Positions 45,637-53,992 of a DNA stretch of 64,000 bases are shown piece by piece. Position 1 is the stretch's first letter. Each line of letters opens with the position of its first letter. Both the position numbers and the translations under genes were made by a program. Source of the stretch: Lewinellaceae bacterium (lineage in GTDB: Bacteria > Bacteroidota > Bacteroidia > Chitinophagales > Saprospiraceae). The stretch is from NCBI GenBank assembly GCA_016710765.1, contig JADJUJ010000001.1, forward strand, positions 62,001-126,000, in the 5' to 3' direction. Below the pieces are notes generated by a model. That model saw only the letters and a list, made by a program, of their open reading frames with translations. It searched no databases and was not told the origin of the DNA.

Positions 45637-46907
45637 CTACAGTACGTCCTTCCCAATATCCCTTCGGAAATACTTTCCTTCGTACTGGATCTTTTCGCAT
45701 TCCTGCGCGATTTCCGAAGCGCTGCTTCCAGGTCTTTGCCATAACTGGTAATGGCCAGCACCCGGCCACCGTTGGTAACCAACGCGCCATTTTTTTCGGC
45801 CGTACCTGCGTGAAAAACAATACTGCCCTTTACCTCATCCAAACCGGAGATGATCTTCCCTTTTTCATAATTTCCAGGGTAACCGCCACTCACCAGCACG
45901 ATGGTGGAAGCCGCTTTTTTATCCATTCGAATCTTTACGCGGCCAAGCGTCCCCTTAGCGCAATTTTCGAGCAATTGCACCAAATCATTTTTTAGTCTCG
46001 GGAACACTACCTCCGTTTCGGGGTCACCCATCCGGCAGTTGTACTCGATCACATAGGGTTCGTTGTTTACCACTATCAGGCCTATGAAAATAAAACCCTG
46101 GTAAGTTATTTTTTCTTTCCGAAGCCCATTCACCGTCGGTTTAATAATACGCTCCTCCACTTTTTGCCACATGATATCGTCGACAAAAGGTACCGGGCTC
46201 ACAGCGCCCATGCCGCCGGTATTCGGGCCCTTATCGCGCTCGCCTATCCGTTTGTAATCCTTTGCTTCAGGTAGTATCCGGTAGGTTTTACCATCGGTCA
46301 GCACAAAAACGCTGAATTCAATTCCATTTAAAAATTCTTCCACCACCACCTTTGCGCCAGCATCGCCAAATTTTCCGCCCAGCATTTCCTTAAACTCGGC
46401 TGCCGCTTCTTTGTGCTTTTGGCAAATTACCACGCCCTTTCCTGCAGCCAAACCGTCGGCCTTAAGCACTATCGGAAGTGGCAGATGCTTCAGGTAATCA
46501 AGTCCTTCCTGCAACTGGTCTGCAGAAAATTCACGGTAAGCAGCCGTAGGAATATGGTGCCGTTCCATGAACTGCTTGGCCCAGGCCTTGCTGCCTTCCA
46601 AAACAGCGCCTGCCTTTGAGGGGCCAATGACCGGAATGGCGCGCAATGCTGCATCATCCTTAAAATAATCCCAGATGCCGCGCACCAGGGGCTCCTCAGG
46701 CCCGACAACCACCATTTCAATCTTGTGCTCCAGTACAAATTTACCAACGGCAGGGAAATCCAGCGGGTTTACCGCCACATTGGTACCATACGCGGCCGTG
46801 CCAGCATTACCGGGTGCGATAAAGAGCTGGGAACAGCGTTTGCTTTGTGCCATTTTCCAGGCGAAAGTGTGTTCGCGGCCGCCTGAGCCTAAAAGAAGAA
46901 TATGCAT
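45637..46907 (-). CDS. purD: Phosphoribosylamine-glycine ligase, frameshifted near C-terminus
   Basis: Starts at ATG 46907 (MHILLLGSGGREHTFAWKMA). The ATP-grasp core (LPIVLKADGLAAGKGVVICQ, ISVFVL-like ...FSVFVLTDGKTYRILPEAKD, IEYNCRMGDPETEVVFPRL) is complete. After LEAAL the frame is off by one: a TT at plus 45717-45718 (complement AA) should be three bases; then SEIAQECEKIQYEGKYFRRD and a stop at 45637 follow. Unrepaired it would run on to 45579 with a non-family tail. It makes GAR from phosphoribosylamine, glycine and ATP, the step after PurF. Confidence 0.92.
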
Positions 46908-46914
46908 AATTTTT

Positions 46915-46955
46915 TGATGTGGCCAATGGTTTAATGTGGCCAATGTGATTAATGG
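46915..46955. repeat. Dispersed short repeat D, copy 3
   Basis: GATGTGGCCAATGGTTTAAT and GTGGCCAATGTGATTAATGG: two to three D words in inverted orientation, between purD and the four-helix bundle pseudogene. Confidence 0.65.
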
Positions 46956-46966
46956 GGGTGCAAATT

Positions 46967-47326
46967 TCAGGATTTTTTGCTGGAATTAATGATTGCGCTG
47001 AGAATCTTTCTGATTTCGGTGAGTTTGCAGAGCAGGAGGTTGGTATTTTCTAGTGGGATGGTTTCCTGGCTGAGCAGCAACCAAAAATAGGTTTCGCTGG
47101 CCTCCTTGGCGGAAATTTTTATTTTGTGAATAAAATCAGCCCTGCTTTCTGCCTCCTGCGCCTCCCAAATGTTGGCGCCAATGGATGTGCCGGATTTGAA
47201 GCGTTGTCAGGCTAAATCAAACTGTTTAATTCTGTTCAGTTCGGAGCAATACGCGCTTACCTCAACGGCAAAATCGAAGCTGTGCAGCACTGCTGCATTC
47301 TTTCTACATTTTTCGGGAAATTCCAT
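46967..47326 (-). pseudogene. Four-helix bundle protein (23S rRNA-intervening family) with internal stop
   Basis: The frame from ATG 47326 reads MEFPEKCRKNAAVLHSFDFA ... IKQFDLA, stops at TGA (47207-47209), and goes on QRFKSGTSIGANIWEAQEAE SRADFIHKIKISAKEASETYFWLLL to a TGA at 46967. The second part is the core of the S23/four-helix bundle family (SGTSIGANI, ADFIHK). The stop stands where related proteins have arginine in LARQ, so one C-to-T change (CGA to TGA) explains it. Homologues are encoded within 23S rRNA intervening sequences or singly, with unknown function. TGA readthrough is not supported, since TGA ends other genes here. No frame longer than the fragments remains. Confidence 0.8.
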
Positions 47327-47370
47327 GGTTGCTTTGGGGTTGGGTTCTTTATTTACATAGCATTCATTTT

Positions 47371-47444
47371 CTCATTAACTCATTAACCACATTCGCCTCA
47401 TTAACCACATAGGCCTCATTAATCACATTGGCCTCATTAACTCA
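47371..47444. repeat. Dispersed short repeat D, copy 4
   Basis: Six tandem words: CTCATTAACTCATTAACCAC, CATTCGCCTCATTAACCACA, TAGGCCTCATTAATCACA, TTGGCCTCATTAACTCA. The last word supplies the TGA stop of the DUF4159 gene. Confidence 0.8.
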
Positions 47445-48098
47445 TATTCCCTGCTGAAACGCATATTGCACAATATTGGCGCCCATTTGCAGCGCCTTGG
47501 TGCGCAGATCCTGCGGGTCGTTGTGCACATCGTCCCAGCCGTCGCCCAAATCGGTCTCATAGTCGTAAAAACACACCAGGCGGCCTTGATAAATCAAGCC
47601 AAACCCTTTGGGAGGCAATCCATCGTGTTCGTGGATTTTGGGCAACCCGTTGCGGAAATCAAATTTCTGGTGGTAAATCGGGTGACTAAAAGGTAGTTCC
47701 ACAAAGCTGAGTTCGGGAAAAACCTTTTTCATAGCAGGCCGCACGAAGGGATCAAGGCCATAATCGTCGTTGAGAATCAAAAAACCGCCGCCTTCCAAAT
47801 AGGTGCGCAGGTTTCGGGCCTCCAGGTCGCTGAATAGCATGTTGCCGTGCCCTGTGGCATATACGATCGGGTAGTTGAAAATTTCCGCGCTGCCGGCCTC
47901 AACCGTCGCATAATCGAGATCGAAGTTGGTGCGTAGGTTTTCGTTGCAAAACTTAGCGAGGTTTTTCAGGGAATTGACATCGTTGTACCAATCGCCACCG
48001 CCATTGTACTTCATCAATGCCAGCTTAAGGGTAGGCGGTACGGGGGCAAAAGCGGTGCCTGTAATAAACAAGGCTACTAAAAACAGGTATTTGCGCAT
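47442..48098 (-). CDS. DUF4159 protein
   Basis: 218 residues with a Sec signal (MRKYLFLVALFITGTAFAPV). The DUF4159 fold follows: LKLALMKYNGGGDWYNDVNS, IVYATGHGNMLFSDLEARNL, LEGGGFLILNDDYGLDPFVR, DLGDGWDDVHNDPQDLRTKA. The family has a glutamine-amidotransferase-like fold without the usual catalytic triad and often goes with MoxR/VWA operons; the moxR in this window is 40 kb away. It starts 26 bases after the M3 peptidase stop, so the two probably share a transcript. Confidence 0.85.
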   Translation of the reverse strand: MRKYLFLVALFITGTAFAPVPPTLKLALMKYNGGGDWYNDVNSLKNLAKFCNENLRTNFDLDYATVEAGSAEIFNYPIVYATGHGNMLFSDLEARNLRTYLEGGGFLILNDDYGLDPFVRPAMKKVFPELSFVELPFSHPIYHQKFDFRNGLPKIHEHDGLPPKGFGLIYQGRLVCFYDYETDLGDGWDDVHNDPQDLRTKALQMGANIVQYAFQQGI

Positions 48099-48124
48099 CG
48101 ATTTTTTTCTTGAAGGTATAACTG

Positions 48125-49846
48125 TTAGAAACGGGAGTCATCAATCCCATTGAGAAAGGACCGGATATCACCCACCACACTTTCAACGCAGCCGTCTTCA
48201 AAAGGCGAACGAAGTCCTGCCAGTTGGACGAGATCGAGGAACGAGCGACTTCCGCCAGCCTTACACAAACGAACGTAATCTTTCCAGGTACTGTTGTGGT
48301 CGCGCTGGTCTTTTATCCAAAACTGGAAAGCACAGATTTGCGCCAGGGTATAATCGATGTAGTAAAACGGAGAGTTGAAAATATGCGTCTGTTTTTGCCA
48401 AAAACCGCCCGCTTCTAAAAATGTATTGCCATCGTAATTCCGGTGTGGCAAATACGTTTTTTCCAGTTGGCGCCACGCTGCATTGCGTTCTGCAGCCGTC
48501 ATATCGGGGTTTTCGTACACCATATGCTGAAACTCATCCACCGCAACACCGTAAGGGATAAACTGGATGGCACCACCCATGTGCATAAAACGGTATTTAT
48601 CTGTGTCGTCTCCAAAAAACAATTCCATCCAGGGCCAGGTAAAGAACTCCATGCTCATGGAGTGTATCTCTGCCGCATCGCTGGTGGGCCAATGGTATTC
48701 TTCAAATTCATAACCTTGGCTCGACCACACCTGAAAAGCATGCCCGGCTTCATGGGTCAACACATCGATATCGCCGCTGGTGCCGTTAAAGTTTGAAAAA
48801 ATATACGGTGCGTTGAACTGTCCGATGTAAGTACAATAGCCGCCCGGCTGCTTGTTGTCGCGGTTCACCAGGTCCATTAATTTGGAATCCTGCATGAATT
48901 GAAAAAAAGTATGGGTATCCGCCGACAATTCGCGGTACATCATCGATGCATTTTCAACGATGGCTTCGGGCGTGCCCATGGGCTTCGGATTGCCGCTGGG
49001 AAACTTGAACTCCTCGTCGTAAAACCTAAGCTGCTCCAGCCCGAGTCGCTGGCGCTGGCGTTCGTACAATTCGCCCGCCAGCGGAACAATGATTTCTCGT
49101 ACCTGGCGGCGAAAATTGGCCACCATCTCCGGCGTATAATCGGAACGGCGCATGCGGGCATAGCCCATGCCCACGAAATTTTCATAACCAAGGGTACGCG
49201 CCATTTTGGTGCGCACCTTTACCATGTCGTCGTAGATCCGCTCCGCCTGTGGTGCATTGCTGGCGTAAAAATCCCATTTAGCACTGGCAGCCCGTTTCCG
49301 CAATTCTCGCTCGGCCGACAACTCCAGCGGAATAATGCTGCTCAAATTGTAGTGCGTTCCATCGAGCTCGATCTGCGCCTGCGATTTCAGTTTTACGAAC
49401 TCAGTCACCAGGGTATTTTCCTGCTGTAAATCTTCCAGAATAGCAGATTGAAAGGTCTGCAGCGACAAATCGGCCAATACAAACAACTGGTTGCCAAATT
49501 GCTCCTCCAGCTCCTCCCGGAACCTGGATTGTAGCAAGGCTTTGTAAAACCGGTTGTTCAGGGCATCAAAATCGGGTAGATTTTGATCAAAATAGGCGTT
49601 TTCTGCTTCATAAAAAGGATCAGCAGTATTTGCAGTGTGGCGGATGTAGCACAAGTTGTACATCGACCAAAAGCGTTCCCTTACATCGTTCAATGCCGTC
49701 AAATGCTGGCTTTGAGCGGCATAAGTGTTGGCATTTTCAAAAGCAGACAAGTGGTTTTCGAATGCCTGGGAGACCACCGACATGTCGGGGCGGACATAAG
49801 GGAAGGCATCAGATGATGTTTCCGGGGCAGTAATTGCTCTTTGCAT
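48125..49846 (-). CDS. M3-family oligoendopeptidase
   Basis: 573 residues. Zinc motif HEAGH (LTHEAGHAFQVWSS, about residue 363) with the downstream glutamate in EIHSMSMEFFTWPW, and the family substrate region IYSNFNGTSGDID upstream. Without signal peptide, it should cleave short peptides in the cytoplasm like PepF/PZ-peptidase. Length is within the PepF range. It has a TAATTTTG -7 element and leads an operon with the DUF4159 gene. Confidence 0.92.
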   Translation of the reverse strand: MQRAITAPETSSDAFPYVRPDMSVVSQAFENHLSAFENANTYAAQSQHLTALNDVRERFWSMYNLCYIRHTANTADPFYEAENAYFDQNLPDFDALNNRFYKALLQSRFREELEEQFGNQLFVLADLSLQTFQSAILEDLQQENTLVTEFVKLKSQAQIELDGTHYNLSSIIPLELSAERELRKRAASAKWDFYASNAPQAERIYDDMVKVRTKMARTLGYENFVGMGYARMRRSDYTPEMVANFRRQVREIIVPLAGELYERQRQRLGLEQLRFYDEEFKFPSGNPKPMGTPEAIVENASMMYRELSADTHTFFQFMQDSKLMDLVNRDNKQPGGYCTYIGQFNAPYIFSNFNGTSGDIDVLTHEAGHAFQVWSSQGYEFEEYHWPTSDAAEIHSMSMEFFTWPWMELFFGDDTDKYRFMHMGGAIQFIPYGVAVDEFQHMVYENPDMTAAERNAAWRQLEKTYLPHRNYDGNTFLEAGGFWQKQTHIFNSPFYYIDYTLAQICAFQFWIKDQRDHNSTWKDYVRLCKAGGSRSFLDLVQLAGLRSPFEDGCVESVVGDIRSFLNGIDDSRF

Positions 49847-49933
49847 GGTACAGGGTAGGGGTTACGATTAAAAAAGGATGATATAAAAGTGGTTAAAAAA
49901 CGTAAAACACAACGGTACTCGGGAAATAGTCGG

Positions 49934-49941
49934 CAAAATTA
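49934..49941 (-). promoter_or_regulatory. -7 promoter element of the M3 peptidase gene
   Basis: TAATTTTG (then C) on the minus strand, 87 bases before the ATG. Confidence 0.6.
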
Positions 49942-50061
49942 AGTCGCTTTACCATGGAAATCAACTCCACAGAACGTTAAATACGACGGATTGACCTTTG
50001 ATTAGCCCCAAGCCACCATTAGATTCCACGTTTCGTTGTATTTTGCCGACCAAAATCTCGG

Positions 50062-50874
50062 ATGCATATGCGGATTATTTTTACTTTATGCCTGATTGCC
50101 AGTCTGGGCATCAGTATCCATGCCCAGTCAACGGCCTATGTTTTCAAGGGTGGACTTTCTGCCGGCACCCAAAAGTGGGACAACTCCCAACGACAGCTCT
50201 TGTTCAGTTACCACGCTGCCTTAGCCATCGAAACACTCAACAACGACGACGACCGCTCTTCACTCTACCTGCAGGCCGGTTACCATGTTAAAGGAAGCGC
50301 TACGCGTTTTCGTTACATCAACTTCAGCGGGGCGCCTGGTGGGCAATTCTCCGAGAAATTCATGTTCCGCAACCTCTCGCTCAGCATCGGCGCCAAACAG
50401 AAATATCCTATGGCCAACAACAAGTTGCGCTATTTTTATTTTGCCGGTATCCGTGGCGATTACACGCTCAGCACCAACCTTGATCAATATCAGGACCAAA
50501 ACAATGGCGGCTGTAATATTGGCATTTATCCCTTCCCGGGCGGCGTTCAAAAATGGATGTTTGGCATCAGCGGCGGCGGCGGTTTGCAGTGGGATTTTGC
50601 CGATCTTGTAGGGCTTCAACTGGAACTTTCCGTCAACCCCGACCTCACGGTGCAATACCGCACCCCCAGCGCTACCATCACCGTCCCACCTTGTTTCGGC
50701 AACCCGGCCCAGCAAGTTACCCTGCCCGAACGCCGGATCAAAAATACCACCATCGAACTCTCTGTGGGATTGCGCCTGTTGCGCAAAGTCGTGTTATTAG
50801 CCAATTATTTAATGGCCAATAGCCAAACTCATTGGCCACGCCTCATTAGCACATTAATTTATTGGCCTCATTAA
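50062..50874 (+). CDS. Outer-membrane beta-barrel-like protein
   Basis: 270 residues; ATG 50068 (MRIIFTLCLIASLGISIHAQ) gives the better signal peptide. The rest alternates short amphipathic strands (YVFKGGLSAGTQKWDN, SSLYLQAGYHVKGSATRFRY, FMFRNLSLSIGAKQKYPM, LRYFYFAGIRGDYTLSTN, IELSVGLRLLRKVV), like PorT/OmpA-like porins of Bacteroidota of about 8-10 strands. The natural end is probably LRLLRKVV plus a few residues; the last 22 residues (LANYLMANSQTHWPRLIST...) are repeat D read as protein, so a stop was lost or shifted. No function assigned. Confidence 0.65.
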   Translation: MHMRIIFTLCLIASLGISIHAQSTAYVFKGGLSAGTQKWDNSQRQLLFSYHAALAIETLNNDDDRSSLYLQAGYHVKGSATRFRYINFSGAPGGQFSEKFMFRNLSLSIGAKQKYPMANNKLRYFYFAGIRGDYTLSTNLDQYQDQNNGGCNIGIYPFPGGVQKWMFGISGGGGLQWDFADLVGLQLELSVNPDLTVQYRTPSATITVPPCFGNPAQQVTLPERRIKNTTIELSVGLRLLRKVVLLANYLMANSQTHWPRLISTLIYWPH

Positions 50875-50879
50875 ACTAA
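50803..50879. repeat. Dispersed short repeat D, copy 5
   Basis: AATTATTTAATGGCCAATAG, TCATTGGCCACGCCTCATTA and TTATTGGCCTCATTAAAC words, spanning the 3' ends of the barrel protein (plus) and uppS (minus). Confidence 0.75.
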
Positions 50880-51616
50880 ATTTGCTCACTGATCATGCCA
50901 AACCGGCGCTCCCTGCGCTGGTAGCTCACTACAGCCTGAAAGAGTTCTTTTTTGTCAAAATCTGGCCAGAAAACGGGGGTAAAATACAACTCGGTGTAGG
51001 CAATCTGCCAAAGCAAAAAATTGGAAATGCGGGTTTCGCCACTGGTGCGGATCAGGAGCTCAGGGTCGGGAATACCATTAGTGCTCAGGGCGCCCTCAAA
51101 TACCTTCTCGTCGATATCTTCCGGGCGTAATTTGCCGGAGGCTGATTGTTCTGCCAGCGCACGGGCAGCGCGAAGGATTTCCCATTTGGCGGAATAGTTG
51201 AGCGCCAGCACCAGCGTCAGACCGGTGTTGTTTTTGGTGGTTTCAATGCCATCCAGCAGCGCCTGGTAGCTGTCGGGGGGCAGGGCCTGAATATCTCCGA
51301 TGGTCATCAGGCGTACATTGTTTTTATTCAGACTGGAAATTTCAGATTTGATGGTATCCACCAAAAGCCCCATCAGCGCCTTGATTTCCATGGCCGGACG
51401 GTTCCAGTTCTCTGTGCTAAAAGCATACAAGGTGAGGTACTCAACGCCAATTTCTCCGGCGCCCTCCGTTACTTCCCGCACACTTTTCACGCCATTGCGA
51501 TGGCCCAGCACCCTCGGCATACCTTTTTGTTTGGCCCATCGACCATTGCCATCCATGATGATGGCTATATGGCGCGGCACTTTATCCGTAATGATCATCG
51601 ATTTGAGATCAGGCAT
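50876..51616 (-). CDS. uppS: Isoprenyl transferase (undecaprenyl diphosphate synthase)
   Basis: 246 residues from ATG 51616. The family start HIAIIMDGNGRWA carries catalytic D22; LYAFSTENWNRP, SLNKNNVRLMTIGD and the C-terminal PELLIRTSGETRISNFLLWQ with TELYFTPVFWPDF complete the site. It makes undecaprenyl diphosphate, the lipid carrier for peptidoglycan and polysaccharides, at the inner membrane. A GTG at 51637 would add seven residues but overlaps the -7 element and is rejected. Confidence 0.96.
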   Translation of the reverse strand: MPDLKSMIITDKVPRHIAIIMDGNGRWAKQKGMPRVLGHRNGVKSVREVTEGAGEIGVEYLTLYAFSTENWNRPAMEIKALMGLLVDTIKSEISSLNKNNVRLMTIGDIQALPPDSYQALLDGIETTKNNTGLTLVLALNYSAKWEILRAARALAEQSASGKLRPEDIDEKVFEGALSTNGIPDPELLIRTSGETRISNFLLWQIAYTELYFTPVFWPDFDKKELFQAVVSYQRRERRFGMISEQI

Positions 51617-51636
51617 ATCTGGCAAGTTTAAGCCCA

Positions 51637-51644
51637 CAAAGATA
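51637..51644 (-). promoter_or_regulatory. -7 promoter element of uppS
   Basis: TATCTTTG on the minus strand, 20 bases before the ATG; it decides the start of uppS. Confidence 0.7.
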
Positions 51645-51794
51645 AGATTATCTTGCGGTTTTGAAGGACATTGGCAAGGGCAGACCAGAAAACCAGCATG
51701 AAGTACCCTGCTTTAAAACTTTGGGCGCAGCAAAAAAAATTGATAAGATTGGAAAAAAATCTAAATCTTCGCGTGCCAACCACACCCTGATATT

Positions 51795-52159
51795 ATGCAC
51801 AAAGAAGCCCGCAAACACTACAACGATAGTTTTACACTTGAAAAATATGCCGATTTCCAGCATACCATGCACACTGCTTTTGGTGAGCCGGTCACTTTTC
51901 GCCTCTCTGAGTCGCCCGTGTTTGTACCCCGCGAATTAAAAGCGCAACTGATACAAGGGGTGGAAGACATCTGTGCCGTAATCAGTCGGGAAGATTTTAT
52001 TGCGCTGAGTGAAAAAGCCATCCCTCCCCATTTGCGGGTCCCCAATGAAACGCCTCACTCGGAGTTTTTGCAGCTCGACTTCGGCATTTGCGAAGAACCC
52101 GATGGCAGCCTGCGCCCGCAGCTGATAGAAATGCAGGGCTTCCCGTCGTTGTACTTTTT
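51795..52159 (+). CDS. ATP-grasp-like conserved protein, N-terminal part before frameshift
   Basis: Reads MHKEARKHYNDSFTLEKYAD ... IPPHLRVPNETPHSEFLQLD FGICEEPDGSLRPQLIEMQG FPSLYFF. It then leaves its frame at a TTTTT run (52155-52159); a sixth T would continue as FQHLLAESYRRHFEIPADFH, which is the start of the next entry. Conserved hypothetical of Bacteroidota; EMQGFPSLY is the kind of acidic turn seen in ATP-grasp enzymes. Confidence 0.65.
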
Positions 52160-53011
52160 CAGCACCTACTGGCGGAGTCGTACCGGCGGCATTTTGAAAT
52201 ACCCGCCGATTTTCACCACAAATTCGGCGGATTGGGCGAAGCCGATTACATTGAAATGCTCCGCCAGGTTATTGTTGGCCATTCGAAACCGGAAAATGTG
52301 GTGCTGCTGGAAATTGAACCCGAGAAGCAAAATACCCGTATCGACTTCTGGGGAACCGCCAAATACCTCGGCATCAAAGTGCTCTGCCTCTCCAAACTCA
52401 AGCGCGAAGGCCGCGACTTGTACTATCTCGACGACAGTGGCCAAAAAATCGGCATCGAGCGCATCTACAACCGCATCATTTTCGATGAGCTCGACCGCCG
52501 CAGCGATCTGCCCCGTGAGTGGGACATGCTCAGCGAAGTAAATGCCGAGTGGGTCGGGCATCCCAACTGGTTTTTCCGCATCAGCAAATACACCCTGCCT
52601 TTCCTGAATTCCAACTTTGTGCCCGAAACACTGTTCCTCAACGAAATCAAGAGCATCCCAAATGACCTCGAAAACTGGGTGCTCAAACCCCTTTTCTTTC
52701 TCCGGCCAGGGGTAAAAATCAACATCAACCGGCAGGATGTAGAATCGGTAAACGATCCCGAAAATTTCATTTTGCAGCGCAAGGTGAATTACAAAGCTGC
52801 CATCGAAACCCTCAACCCCGCCGAACCCTCCAAGTGCGAAATCCGAATGATGATGCTCTGGGAAAAAAACTGGGAAAAACCCAAACTTGTCAACAACCTC
52901 GTGCGCATGAGCAAAGGGGAAATGGTGGGTGTCCGGTACAACATGGGCAAGGATTGGGTGGGCTCCAGCGTGGCGTTTTTGAACCAGATGTTTAATGTGG
53001 CCAATGCTTAA
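52160..53011 (+). CDS. ATP-grasp-like conserved protein, C-terminal part after frameshift
   Basis: Intact frame of about 280 residues with VVLLEIEPEKQNTRIDFWGT, GIERIYNRIIFDELDRRSDL, NWVLKPLFFLRPGVKININR, ENFILQRKVNYKAAIETLNP, and a C-terminal VRMSKGEMVGVRYNMGKDW. The VLKP lysine, the ILQRKV strand and a nearby acidic set look like the ATP-binding core of ATP-grasp or glutathionylspermidine-synthase-like ligases, but this is an inference from pattern only. With the preceding part it would be about 405 residues. No ligand or pathway can be stated. A long hairpin lies directly after the stop. Confidence 0.65.
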   Translation, partial: QHLLAESYRRHFEIPADFHHKFGGLGEADYIEMLRQVIVGHSKPENVVLLEIEPEKQNTRIDFWGTAKYLGIKVLCLSKLKREGRDLYYLDDSGQKIGIERIYNRIIFDELDRRSDLPREWDMLSEVNAEWVGHPNWFFRISKYTLPFLNSNFVPETLFLNEIKSIPNDLENWVLKPLFFLRPGVKININRQDVESVNDPENFILQRKVNYKAAIETLNPAEPSKCEIRMMMLWEKNWEKPKLVNNLVRMSKGEMVGVRYNMGKDWVGSSVAFLNQMFNVANA

Positions 53012-53133
53012 TAATGTGCTAATGTGGCCAATTGATACAAGCACTCAACTTCGTTTGTTTCTTTGGGTTGGCAATTTACGGAGTTGAGTGCTTGTACTAA
53101 TTGGCCACTTTAGCACATTGGCAACATTAAAAA
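52991..53133. repeat. 38-bp inverted repeat built on repeat D
   Basis: Left arm 53013-53050 and right arm 53082-53119 are complementary over 38 bases with three mismatches (AATGTGCTAATGTGGCCAAT ... TACAAGCACTCAACT); the 31-base loop has TTTGTTTCTTTGGGTTGGC. Both arms end in D words, with more D words outside (TTTAATGTGGCCAATGCTTA). It lies between the ATP-grasp-like gene and rsmE, same strand. Confidence 0.85.
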
Positions 53134-53175
53134 AATTGGCCACATTGGTCTAATTAATTTATTGGTCTAATTAAA
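53098..53175. repeat. Dispersed short repeat D, copy 6
   Basis: TAATTGGCCACTTTAGCACA, TTGGCAACATTAAAAAAATT, GGCCACATTGGTCTAATTAA and TTTATTGGTCTAATTAAAAA, running up to the rsmE start. Confidence 0.75.
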
Positions 53176-53179
53176 AATT

Positions 53180-53878
53180 ATGCAATTGTTCTTTTGCCAA
53201 AATATATCCAACGGACTGGCCTACTTCGATGAGGAGGAGAGCCGGCACTTGTTGTCGGTATTGCGGCACAAAGCAGGTGACACATTGCGCATTACCGATG
53301 GACGGGGGAATTTTTACGATGTGATTTTGGAAGAAGGCGGCAAAAAAAAGGCTGTGGCCAAAATCGTGAAACAGGAAGCTGAAAACGCTGCACTTCACAG
53401 TACCCTCCACATTGCCATGGCGCCCACCAAACAGATAGAGCGCTTCGAATGGTTTTTGGAAAAAGCCACCGAAATAGGGATAGCTTCCATTACGCCCATT
53501 CTATGTGCTCGCTCGGAGCGCAAGCAAATCCGGCACGACCGACTGGAGAAAGTGCTGGTTTCAGCCATGAAACAATCGCTGCGCGCTACCCTGCCGGCAT
53601 TGCAGGAGATAACGCCTTTTAGCGCGGTTGTAAAAAACGCTTCAGAAGAAATACGTTGTATTGCATGGTGCGACGAGCATTCACCACGTACTCAATTGAC
53701 CGATGTATTACAATCGGGGAAAAGTACCCTGGTACTGATCGGCCCGGAGGGCGATTTCAGCCCGGAAGAAGTTGCACTGGCCGAAGCCCATGGTTTTATT
53801 CCTGTCAGCCTGGGTGAAGCCCGCCTGCGCACCGAAACGGCCGGCTTGTATGTGGCGGTAAAGGCTGCTATAGTATAA
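53180..53878 (+). CDS. rsmE: 16S rRNA (uracil1498-N3)-methyltransferase
   Basis: 232 residues. N-terminal PUA-like domain (MQLFFCQNISNGLAYFDEEE, HLLSVLRHKAGD), then a SPOUT domain: APTKQIERFEWFLEKATEIG, LIGPEGDFSPEEVALAEAHG, and the knot SLGEARLRTETAGLYV. It methylates U1498 of 16S rRNA in the ribosome, using SAM. The family motifs are complete. Confidence 0.95.
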   Translation: MQLFFCQNISNGLAYFDEEESRHLLSVLRHKAGDTLRITDGRGNFYDVILEEGGKKKAVAKIVKQEAENAALHSTLHIAMAPTKQIERFEWFLEKATEIGIASITPILCARSERKQIRHDRLEKVLVSAMKQSLRATLPALQEITPFSAVVKNASEEIRCIAWCDEHSPRTQLTDVLQSGKSTLVLIGPEGDFSPEEVALAEAHGFIPVSLGEARLRTETAGLYVAVKAAIV

Positions 53879-53992
53879 GGGAGCCCGAATCTGGACAACC
53901 TGCAGGTGTGCGTTTTCCCAGAAAAATAATTAACGTTTAACCTGGGCAGTGATCGCCGGAATAAAGCCAAAGTGCGAAAGGAAACATCCTGT

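Noticed and set aside
47207..47209. TGA recoding (selenocysteine or reassigned codon) in the four-helix bundle gene
   Set aside because: TGA ends other intact genes (for example the methyltransferase at 29938 and DUF4159 at 47442), and arginine is expected at that place.
47371..47444. D repeats or the six-unit array as CRISPR
   Set aside because: No uniform spacers; D words run directly into one another and array units are too long. No cas gene in the window.
51617..51637. GTG at 51637 as start of uppS
   Set aside because: It overlaps the TATCTTTG promoter element, so it would not be in the transcript.
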